A stretch of DNA of 64,000 bases from Macrocystis pyrifera (Eukaryota; Sar; Phaeophyceae; Laminariales; Laminariaceae), in assembly GCA_031763025.1 (NCBI GenBank), contig JASSKH010000001.1, positions 22,111,142-22,175,141 on the forward strand, in the 5' to 3' direction. The first letter of the stretch is position 1. Every line of letters begins with the position of its first letter. The position numbers and the translations under genes are program-made. This document shows, piece after piece, positions 55,318 to 64,000 of the stretch. The notes under the pieces were generated by a model, which saw nothing but the letters and a program-made list of their open reading frames with translations, was not told the origin of the DNA and did no database searches.

Positions 55318-56791
55318 GATTTATGAGCGACCAAGGTGTCATTACAGTATAGCCTCTAGGCTGTCAGCCGGAGATATTAGCTGCACGTACTCGCCAGATC
55401 AGGGCCGTATGCTGGCGTATGCTTGACATCTTTTTTTTTTGCCCTTCTTGCTCGTGCTCCCTCTGTCTGTGTAATTTCTTGCCACTCGTACTGCAGTTAG
55501 TTGCGCGCTGTCGGGACAGCATAATAATATATTTCCGGGGCTTTCTTCTTTCAGGAATTTTTTGAGCGATCAACGTTCAACTTCGCGCTACACATTGCAG
55601 ATTGTCGGATGGCAAGCATAATCATAATATGCACAAGTGTTGGAATGGAGGCAAGGTGTCTTATCACTCCTCACAAATAATAGCAGAGAGTGAAAGAGAG
55701 CTCCACCCGCTCAAACTCCTATGGTACTATTAATACTATTAATAGTTTCACGTACGAAAAATAAAACCTAGTCAAGATCACGGATCCGCAGGATATATAT
55801 CGTCGAGGCCGCCATCTACATTCAGTGGCCCTGCCCGACACGAAGCGGATTGAGCGTGTTTTGTACGTACGGGAGAAATTGACCAATCAGATCAACACGG
55901 GTTGTTGTACCCGTATAGTCTAGAAGTAAGTGCACCCGGGCCCAGCTCTGCTGTAGCAGTTGACTCCCGACCGAGAGGACGCAGCGAGGCAGGGTCGTCA
56001 AAACAAGTCCCAGGTGTGGAAAAGACTGGTTTAGCTTCCTGGTGTAGCTTTAGACTGGTGGGAGCTGCTGTCTTCTTCGCTGATCGGTTAGCTTGCTTCG
56101 ATTTTGAGCCAGGCAGCATCAGCGCCACGTACTACGTAAGTTGTGGTATTGAATGCTGGGTCGACGGAAATTCAGCGAGCCAGACGTTCGGCATATATAC
56201 TTTGTTGGATTGTTTGCGACGATTTTTTTGGATTGTTTCTTGATACTCGCGGGAGAGCCAAAGAGACAGATACACTCCCAGGAATAGTACGATGACAGGC
56301 CCACTATAATACTGTATGTACCAGGTACACCAAACAACCCAAAACGCCTTGCCCAAGATAACTCCTTCTCCCTCATATACGTCACCCATTAATTTTGTTT
56401 GCTGGGGTGGGAGAATGGTGAACACGTATATATGGCATGTGACCACGTGACCACGGCTTGTTCAGAAGATCGTCGAGGGTATAGACAATTCTTACGCACT
56501 TGCTTGTTGCGATTTAAACACGCGAATTTAGCTGAAAAGCAAACATGATGAATACTCCCTGACACGGCAGCACCAACTAACTACTGTGTTGATAATATTG
56601 GGTGTTTGGGTGTCATCGGTCGTGAACGAGACCAAGGGGCTGATTGAATTGCTCGTGTTTTTTACGATATGTATACTTGATCATTCTGATACTATACGTG
56701 TAGCTTTGAGGCAGCAGGATCCGGTGAAGTAGTGCTCGGGATGAGGTCCGGTGTGTTGAGTGTTGGGGTGTTTGGTTGGTGTTGTTGTGTT

Positions 56792-56983
56792 GTCCCCGAG
56801 GGGACGGACCTTACAAGGCGTTAATGGAATGCCAAGAAAATCCAGCCGGAACACTGCAAGCAGCGCTAAAACCCGACAAATTCAAAAACAGGTGTGAAAA
56901 TGACACTCCATGAGTGCCAATCAGTTCTCACACTGATTAGAACAGATACTACACATGATCTTAGCCGTAGGCCGAGAAGGTAT
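56792..56983 (-). ncRNA. U2 spliceosomal RNA, class B copy 5 (array unit 4)
   Basis: No difference from array unit 1 was seen in the 192-base body. The PSE is at 57031-57043. It is the last unit before the array is interrupted by the gypsy-containing insertion. Confidence 0.88.
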
Positions 56984-57954
56984 GATTTATGAGCGACCAA
57001 GGTGTCATTACTGTATAGCCTCTAGGCTGTCAGCCGGAGATATTAGCTGCACGTACTCGCCAGATCAGGGCCGTATGCTGGCGTATGCTTGACATCTTTT
57101 TTTTTTTTGCCCTTCTTGCTCGTGCTCCCTCTGTCTGTGTAATTTCTTGCCACTCGCACTGCAGTTAGTTGCGTGCTGTCGGGACAGCATAATGATATAT
57201 TTCCGGGGCTTTCTTCTTTCAGGAATTTTTTGAGCGATCAACGTTCAACTTCGTGCTACACATTGCAGATTGTCGGATGGCAAGCATAATCATAATATGC
57301 ACAAGTGTTGGAATGGAGGCAAGGTGTCTTATCACTCCTCACAAATAATAGCAGAGAGTGAAAGAGAGCTCCACCCGCTCAAACTCCTATGGTACTATTA
57401 ATACTATTAATAGTTTCACGTACGAAAAATAAAACCTAGTCAAGATCACGGATCCGCAGGATATATATCGTCGAGGCCGTCATCTACATTCAGTGGCCCT
57501 GCCCGACACGAAGCGGATTGAGCGTGGGTTAATTCTATGTCGAGATCGAAGGTCTACCATCGCGTATGAGCTGCTGCATGTTTTCTGTGCTAGTTCGCGG
57601 AGTGATTTCGACACCATGTAGAAAATGTTACTCACCGAATTCGTGTCGTTCGGCTCACATGATGGCATGGCACGGGCGGGGGGTGGGGCTTGGCCCAAGC
57701 GGCTCTGTGATGTGTGCGTGGGAGAGCAGTAAGGGTTCCACGGGATGATGATCCACAGAAGAAGTGTGACACAGGTGTCTGTGCTTGGTCAAACTCAGAC
57801 CTAGTTCTTTTTGGAGTTCTCTTGTTTTATTGGTGCAAGGCTTGCTCAAAAGGGGCAAGTGAGAAGAGTGAGGAGAGAGGGGGGGGGGGGTGAGCACATG
57901 CTTTTTGAAGCCAGGAGTATCCTCTGGCTTCAACCGGCTATATTCTACTGGCAA

Positions 57955-58265
57955 GGGTGCATGCGTCACCCTCACTTCAATAGTGCAACGTCCCGTAAAA
58001 GTGCATGCGTTGCCCTCAACTTCAATAATAGTACAACGCCCCGTAAGGGTGCATGCGTTGCCCTCAACTCCAATAGTACAACACCCCGCAAGGGTGCATG
58101 CGTTACTCTAAACTTCAGTAATACAACACCCCGTAAGGGTGCATGCGTTACTCTAAGCTTCAATAGTACAATAACACATAAGGGAACATACGATACTCTA
58201 AACTTCAATAGTACAACACCCCGTAAGGGTGCATGCGTTATTCTCAGCTTCAATAGTACAACCTA
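57955..58265. repeat. 45-bp tandem repeat, about seven copies
   Basis: Units of the type GGGTGCATGCGTTACTCTAA...CTTCAATAGTACAACACCCC repeat with 45 to 48 bases each. Because most units are a multiple of three, a plus-strand frame from 57811 to 58269 stays open and encodes a 15-residue repeat (KGACVTLNFNSTTPR type). I do not regard it as a demonstrated gene. Confidence 0.8.
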
Positions 58266-58269
58266 CTAA

Positions 58270-58445
58270 CCTGCATATCAGATTCTACAGATATACCAGT
58301 CTGCGTGTCTACAGATATACTAACCTGCGTATCGACAGATATCAAATGGTAAACAGGGTACGACCCGACTGGAACAATAATAGCCTGCGTATCTACAGAT
58401 ATCAAATGGTAAACGGGGTACGACCCGACAGGAACAATAATATTT
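58270..58445. repeat. Short tandem repeats (ACAGATAT type)
   Basis: Two copies of a 57-base unit (GCGTATC.ACAGATATCAAA...GTACGACCCGAC) follow several shorter CTGCGT.TC.ACAGATATAC words. Non-coding. Confidence 0.7.
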
Positions 58446-59286
58446 AACGGCCCCTACTGATGGTTGGTCTATTGACTACCAACCAAGGTACTCTATCACA
58501 TTAGCCCACCCTGAATAGCCGTAGATGCAGATCCCACGACGATATAGAGATGGCTATTTAAGACATCAGAAAATCGAAGAGGGGGGTCGAAGATACTGCT
58601 ATTCAAAACAAACGACAGACTAACGAGATCATAGACTAACCCACACCTCGTAAATGAGGCTAAGACGCCTCTGGTAGGATCAGCAGTTGTGCTAGAGATG
58701 GAGAACGTCAAGGAAACGCAGTAGTGAAGGCACAACGGGATGTTCGTCGTAGTACAATACGTAACTAGGAATACCAAGGGGGGGGGGGGGAGGCGGCAAC
58801 TGAGGGCCCGATGCGACCCGTCGTGGCTACACGCGGTGTAAGCTACGAGAGAGGCGGGAGAGACCGAGCCAGGTAAGGTACGAACTAGTAAGCGGGAGAA
58901 AAATCCGGCAAATACTTGATATAGAGCGAAGTCTACATGAAGCTAGAGCGACAGGGACACAACAAAGTCCCCATGGATTGGTTGTCAAATAAAGACTATA
59001 AAGAAAAAAAGAGAAGAGAGAAAAAAAAAAAAGAAGAGAAGCCTGGAAAGAAGAAATGGAAAAAGAAAAATAATGAAGACCGAAAAAACCGCCCCTATGG
59101 AAAAGTAGAAGGGGGTATAACAGAAAGGTAGGCCCTGGAGGTACAATAACACTTTCTGTTGCGAATTGCGTCCTAGCGAAACAAACGAAACGTGAGGTGT
59201 GAGATGGAATCAACACACAAAGCGAACGCGCGTCAAAGACAGCGGACGCACAGAATATACCGGTCCCAAAACTAGTACACTACAAT

Positions 59287-60360
59287 CTAACGCATCCGTC
59301 GACCATCAGCTACTGTTAACTGGCCGGGCGGATGAGTGGTTGGGGGGGGTGCATTAGCATTCCGTAGTACTCCGCGTGCTAGTCCTCCGGCCTGATGACG
59401 CTGAAGGCACCAGGATCCTTGAGTGGCGCTCCGTGAAGTGGTGTAGAGGGACGGAAGGAGTTTGATCTTGATCGCTCCCGGGTCGTCGAGGAAGCGGACG
59501 ATGTAGAAGTGAGTGGAGGAGGTGTCGGTCGAGGCGCGCGGGGCAACTTTGCCCAACCACCAGAGACCATCGCGGGCCTTGTACCAGAGGTGTGCCCCGG
59601 CAGGTAGAGGTGAGGAGCTGAAACGGTGAAGCCAGAGGGTGCGTGGTACGAGGCTGTATCCGGGAGCGAGGAAGATTTCGCCCCGGGACCGCGAAAGTTC
59701 ACGGTGAGCGGCCCCGATGCACATCTGGCGGTATAAACGGTTGGTCTGGCGATGCTGTGAAGGGTTTCCCGACCAATAGCGGAGGATGTGGGGTCGGTGG
59801 AGCTGTAGGTCACGTTCGTGTTCCCAAGAAGGGCTAAGGAGCCCGGTCCAGTGTGTTTCGTACATCACGGCGAGAACGCCTCCCCGACCACGAACGAGTT
59901 GGTGTCCCGAGATCTGGTCGACCTCGAGGCGTTCGGGCGGTGGACCGATATCGTCGAAGGTGACGTGGAAGGGCGGGGACTTGGTGGAGAAGGAGCTGAG
60001 AACGTACTTGGTCAGGTCGGTCAGTAGGTGTTTGGGGAGATCGTCGATGTCGTCGGGGTTCCGGCAGGGCTTGCAGCGGAGGACGGAGACGCGGTGCTTG
60101 GAGTCCCGCCCCGGCATGTCCGAGGGAAGGTCGAAGTACAGGAGCTTGTCGTGAAGGGGCCGTCCGTCTGGAACGGCTGAGGCTGGTGCTGGGCCCGCGG
60201 CAAGAATCTTGAACGGGCCAATCCAGTTGAAGGAGAGTTTTGTCTTAAGAACGGTGGCGTCGGTGCCTTTCTTGGCTCCCTGTCGAATAGTGGCAGCTGT
60301 GTTGTAGATCCATGCCCAACCGCCGACAGAGAACGGAGGGGAAAGGCGGAGGGCGTCCAT
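59287..60360 (-). pseudogene. Ty3/gypsy integrase C-terminus with chromodomain (chromovirus type)
   Basis: The 357-codon frame is open to its end and begins at the truncation point, within the integrase C-terminal GPF/Y-like region (NWIGPFKILAAGPAP; FDLPSDMPG). A chromodomain-like segment follows, VDQISGHQLVRGRGG...YETHWTGLL..SWEHERDL, which in such elements guides integration to chromatin. A further domain, AGAHLWYKARDGLWWLGKV, STHFYIVRFLDDPGAIKIKL, resembles a Tudor- or chromo-like barrel and is typical of some stramenopile elements in my experience. The protease, reverse transcriptase and integrase core are missing, so the copy cannot move by itself. Confidence 0.72.
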
Positions 60361-60649
60361 GATGGGTGCGTTGCGTCGGTCTCTGTGTCAGCTACCCCTG
60401 CTCGTGGCCGCACCGTCGATCTAACGTCCCTCTGCACTTTTTTCCTGAGTCATTGCGTGCTAGGCATGCACGAAAAAAAACAAAGCGGCTCGAAAAAAAT
60501 GAAAGCAATGAACGGGGGTTTCGAAAGTGTATTGCGTTATAACACAGGACTTTGCTTCAACTTTAGTTAGTTAGTTAGATGTTTGCGTTACGTATAACAC
60601 AGGATTTTGCGGAGTATCATCGAGATACGAGAAAATATGTGTTTTGTAC

Positions 60650-61811
60650 AAGGCACTTCGCTCCGCGGGCGGCCTACGCCACCCGCTACGCTCGCTCAGG
60701 AAGGAAACATAAAATTATGCGAGGCGGACAGAGGTCCATCATTGAATATTGTTTTTTTTTTTTTGCCCCTGTAGTTAGCTGCAAACTGGCGACTTGATAA
60801 TGCCAAGAGTCTCGCCGCCATGCTTCAGGAGAAAACAGCTCGGACGCCACATATGCTTCGCGTCGTGGGCGATTTTCCGCTACGCTCGCTCACACGTCGT
60901 ACATACGTACATACCCCAGGGAGGGTACTTATTTTCTTCTTTCGATATGCTCTGTGTCTGAGTACTCGTCGTGATGTACGAAAGATAAAGCACAGAACAG
61001 CACTGCAACACAGCAAAAACAACGAAAATGAAACCGAAAAATTCTAAAAGAAAAAAATCCCCGTCCCCTTTCGTGTAATAATTTACTACCTGAGTGGAAC
61101 ACCTTACACCAGTCAAAAAAAAAAAAAAATGAAAAAAAGAAAAATCTTACAGCAGAGCTTCTCTCTCAGCCTCGTACGCCGGCCGCCCCTCTCGCGACTA
61201 TCTCGCCACCGATTCAGTCCGGGTAAAGCTTCGCTCCCTCTCTTCCACAGTGAGCCCCGCCGCCCGCCTCGCGTGAAGCCCGGTGCTCACCGTGGACCTC
61301 GACGCAAGCTCGACAATGTTGGTGCTCATTCGGGGTACCTCCCTCTTGTGACTCTCAGCCCGGTCGCAAAAATAAGCACCGCTTGAATATTATCTTACAA
61401 TCCCGAATGACCCTTAAATACTCGTACGTACTATATCCAAAATCACGAATGGAGGCCAGACAGAGCCTATTGATGCATCCCTCGTGTCTCGAGGCACACG
61501 CGACGCCTAGGCACGAAAGCGGCGACCGCGCTCCTTGCAACTCCCCCTCTACTCGCCAGCATCCGCTGATACCCGCGACGGTGCCGGGTTCGCCCGCGCA
61601 ACCGTGCTCGGAGTACACGCACGCACACGAAACGAAAGAAGAAAAAAGGAAAGAAGGACTGAAAGTACGACGAGAAATGGAGAAAACAAAGACTCGCTGG
61701 AACGGTCCGGCAAGTAATAAACGGAGGCGATTCCCAAGTGGGAGCTCTGAGAGGTCAGGGATGTACCAACCGAGCACGCTCAGAGATCGAGAACTAAGTA
61801 AGTATATCTAT
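60650..61811. mobile_element. 1.16-kb element of unknown type, copy 2 (inside a U2 unit)
   Basis: About 97 percent identical by eye to 37322-38481. Here it splits GTTTTGTAC from GTACGAGAGAAATTGACC, which are contiguous in the tandem U2 units (GTTTTGTACGTACGGGAG). The two independent insertion contexts define the element ends to within a few bases. Confidence 0.7.
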
Positions 61812-63447
61812 GTACGAGAGAAATTGACCAATCAGATCAACACGGGTTGTTGTACCCGTATAGTCTAGACGCGCACCTGCGCCCAGCTCTACTGTAGCAG
61901 TTGACTCGCGACCGAGAGGACGCAGCGAGGCAGGGTCGTCGAGGCAGGTCCAAGGTATGGTAAATACGGTTTAGCTTCCTGGTGTTGTAGCTTTAGACTG
62001 GTGGGAGCTGCTGTCTTCTTCACTCATCGGTTAGCTTGCTTCGATTTAGAGTCAGGCAGCATCAGCGCCACGTACTACGTAGGTTGTGGTATTAAATGCT
62101 GGGTCGACGGAAATTCAGCGAGCCAGACGTTCGGCATATATACTTTGTTGGATTGTTGTTTGCGACGATTTTGTTGGATTGTTTTTTGCCACTCGCGGGA
62201 GAGCCGAAGAGATAGATACACTCCCAGGAATAGAGTACGATGACAGGCCCACTATAATACTGTATGTACCAGGTACACCAAACAACCCAAAACGCCTTGC
62301 CCAAGATAACTCCTTCTCCCTCTTATACGCCACCCATTAATTTTGTTTGCTGGGATGGGAGAATGGTGGACATATATATGGCATGTGACCACGTGACCAC
62401 GGCTTGTTCAGAAGATCGTCGAGGGTATAGACAATTCTTACGTACTTACTTGTTGCGATTTAAACACGCGAATTTAGCTGAAAAGCAAACATGATGAATA
62501 CTCCCTGACACGGCAGCACCAACTAACTGTGTTGATAATATTGGGTGGGTTTGAGTGTCATCGGTCGTGAACGAGACCAAGGGGCTGATTGAATTGCTCG
62601 TGTTTTTTACGATATGTATACTTGATCATTCTGATACTGTACGTGTAGCTTTGAGGCAGCAGGATCCGGTGAAGTAGTGCTCGGGATGAGGTCCGGTGAG
62701 TTGAGTGTTGGGGTGTTTGGTTGGTGTTGTTTTGCTGTCCCCGAGGGGACGGACCTTACAAGGCGTTAATGGAATACCAAGAAAATCCAGCCGGAACACT
62801 GCAAGCAGCGCTAAAACCCGACAAATTCAAAAACAGGTGTGAAAATGACACTCCATGAGTGCCAATCAGTTCTCACACTGATTAGAACAGATACTACACA
62901 TGATCTTAGCCGTAAGCCGAGAAGGTATGATTTATAAGCGACTAAGGTGTCATTACTGTATAGCCTCTAGGCTGTCAGCCGGAGATATTAGCTGCACGTA
63001 CTCGCCAGATCAGGGCCGTATGCTGGCGTATGCTTGACATCTTTTTTTTTTTGCCCTTCTTGCTCGTGCTCCCTCTGTCTGTGTAATTTCTTGCCACTCG
63101 TACTGCAGTTAGTTGCGTGCTGTCGGGACAGCATAATAATATATTTCCGGGGCTTTCTTCTTTCAGGAATTTTTTGAGCGATCAACGTTCAACTTCGTGC
63201 TACACATTGCAGATTGTCGGATGGCAAGCGTGATCATAATATGCACAAGTGTTGGAATGGAGGCAAGGTGTCTTATCACTCCTCACAAATAATAGCAGAG
63301 AGAGAAAGAGAGCTCCGCCCGCTCAAACTCCTTAGGGCACGAAAAACAAAACCTAGTCAAGATCACGGATCCGCAGGATATATATCGTCGAGGCCGCCAT
63401 CTACATTCATTGGCCCTGCCCGACACGAAGCGGATTGAGCGTGGGTT
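61812..63447. repeat. Diverged fifth U2-containing unit
   Basis: The unit starts GTACGAGAGAAATTGACC and follows the same order as the 1.67-kb array units with several per cent divergence and small indels, ending near GGATTGAGCGTGGGTTAATT. It contains U2 class B copy 6. Confidence 0.85.
62737..62928 (-). ncRNA. U2 spliceosomal RNA, class B copy 6
   Basis: The 192-base body matches the array copies except for a further change in stem-loop I (CTTCTCGGCTTACGGC on the minus strand, turning a G-C into a G-U pair) and GAATACC for GAATGCC on the plus strand. The PSE lies at 62976-62988, 60 bases upstream. The surrounding unit is more diverged than the RNA. Confidence 0.87.
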
Positions 63448-63740
63448 AATTCTATGTCGAGATCGAAGGTCTACCGTCGCGTATGTATGAGCTGCCGCAT
63501 GTTTTCTGTGCTAGTTCGCGGGGTGATTTCGACACCATGTAGAAAATGTTATTCACCGAATTCGTGTCGTTCGGCTCACATTGCTGTAGCTCGTGACACC
63601 TTGCTCCACAATTGTAGGGTGGTTTCGTGCTCGTGGAGCAAAAGCAACTATTAATACCGTCGTACCCAGCTGGAATCTGGTATATTTTACATTTGAGGAC
63701 AAAGCGTGTCATCGATTTAAAACGGTGTTCCGCGCACTCC

Positions 63741-63753
63741 ATATCTCCGGCTG
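63741..63753 (+). promoter_or_regulatory. snRNA proximal sequence element of U2 (class A copy 3)
   Basis: ATATCTCCGGCTG begins 60 bases before the U2 start, within an upstream region nearly identical to 20250-20468. Confidence 0.65.
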
Positions 63754-63800
63754 CTGGACTCTAGGGTATATATTTGGGACACAATGTCGTGGTAGAAAGC

Positions 63801-63992
63801 ATACCTTCTCGGCCTTTTGGCTAAGATCATGTGTAGTATCTGTTCTAATCAGTGTGAAAACTGATTGACACTCATCGAGTGTCATTTTCACACCTGTTTT
63901 TGAAACTGCCGGGTTTAGCGCTGCTTGCAGTGTTCCGGCTGGATTTCCTCGGCATTTCACTACCGCCTTGTGAGGTCCGTCCCCTCGGGGAC
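63801..63992 (+). ncRNA. U2 spliceosomal RNA, class A copy 3
   Basis: Complete 192-base U2 at the right edge of the window, identical as far as I can see to the copy at 20469. Upstream similarity to that copy extends to about 63587 (GTAGCTCGTGACACCTTGCT), where it joins the end of the class B unit region. It is on the plus strand, pointing away from class B copy 6. Confidence 0.92.
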
Positions 63993-64000
63993 AACACAAC

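Larger units (their letters stand above)
50851..57529. repeat. Four tandem 1.67-kb units, each with one U2 gene
   Basis: Units start at 50851, 52520, 54192 and 55863 (each at TACGTACGGGAGAAATTGAC) and are 1667 to 1672 bases long with about 98-99 percent identity by eye. Each has a U2 on the minus strand in its second half, a 35-base SINE tail fragment (ACCACGGCTTGTTCAGAAGA) in the middle and an AATACTATTAATAG-type word near the end. Unit 4 has a 3-4 base deletion near 56045. Related diverged units lie on both sides (48.5-50.4 kb and 61.8-63.4 kb). Conserved open frames within the units overlap on opposite strands and are not supported as genes. Confidence 0.92.
57703..60378 (-). mobile_element. 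Insertion carrying a 5'-truncated Ty3/gypsy fragment
   Basis: The sequence left of 57703 (GGGGCTTGGCCCAAGCGG) and right of 60379 (GTCTCTGTGTCAGCTACC) is continuous at 50560-50590, so about 2.68 kb has been inserted into a sister segment. The insert contains the gypsy polyprotein C-terminus on the minus strand, a probable 3' untranslated or LTR region (58490-59286) and tandem repeats. Confidence 0.7.

Noticed and set aside
50767-56446. Frames of 63, 67, 88 and 104 codons conserved in every U2 array unit (for example LMLPGSKSKQANRSAKKTA)
   Set aside because: They overlap each other on opposite strands, lack motifs, and are conserved only because the units are near-identical duplicates.
58937-59131. 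Lys/Glu-rich plus-strand frame near the gypsy fragment
   Set aside because: It arises from a purine-rich low-complexity stretch, probably the element's polypurine-rich 3' region.
1-64000. Search by eye for U6, 5S rRNA, ordinary tRNAs and integrated viral genes
   Set aside because: None was recognisable; tRNA-like boxes found belong to repeats with poor cloverleaf pairing.

Overview
The window looks like nuclear DNA of an intron-rich, repeat-laden eukaryote. The spliceosomal U1, U2, U4-like and U5 RNA sequences, the long introns with GT/GC-AG borders, a RING-finger exon, a chromodomain-bearing Ty3/gypsy fragment, a Ty1/copia fragment and a LINE C-terminus rule out a bacterium or phage. The mixture would fit a stramenopile such as a brown alga of the Ectocarpus type, but that assignment is an inference from general style, not from a marker gene.

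Layout. Positions 1-1500 hold repeats. A divergent gene pair follows: a minus-strand RING-finger first exon (1528-1959) and, from 2475 on the plus strand, a coiled-coil gene whose seven recognisable exons stretch to 19051. All seven exon junctions agree in reading phase and give 526 codons without a stop. The introns (1 to 5 kb) are filled with a roughly 110-bp MITE family, SINEs, a LINE 3' end and a long pyrimidine-rich block (about 11.5-15.2 kb).

From about 20 kb to the end the window is a cluster of small nuclear RNA genes embedded in repeats: three U1 (30004, 40298, 48051; plus strand), nine U2 (three plus-strand 'class A' at 20469, 31064, 63801; six minus-strand 'class B', four of them in a 1.67-kb tandem array between 50851 and 57529), two U5 (minus strand, 23482-23592 and 32637-32747) and one degenerate U4-like sequence (44716-44812). 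Eight of the nine U2 copies carry the same 13-base upstream element exactly 60 bases before the RNA start. U1 and U5 share a different motif at about the same distance. These look like snRNA-type (PSE) promoters, so most copies are probably transcribed genes rather than scattered retro-pseudogenes.

The cluster is heavily invaded. A tRNA-derived SINE (with a visible empty site in sister array units), a minisatellite-bearing foldback element, a 2.7-kb gypsy fragment and a 1.16-kb element of unknown type (also inserted inside a MITE at 37.3 kb) interrupt U2 units. Other mobile remnants are a scrambled copia pol with a 3' LTR, a non-autonomous hAT element with 8-bp target duplication, two long-arm foldback elements, and palindromic CGGGTACCCG-rich elements. 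Apart from the RING exon, the coiled-coil exons and transposon-derived coding pieces, I see no convincing protein-coding gene. Most open frames are antisense to snRNAs or lie in repeats.
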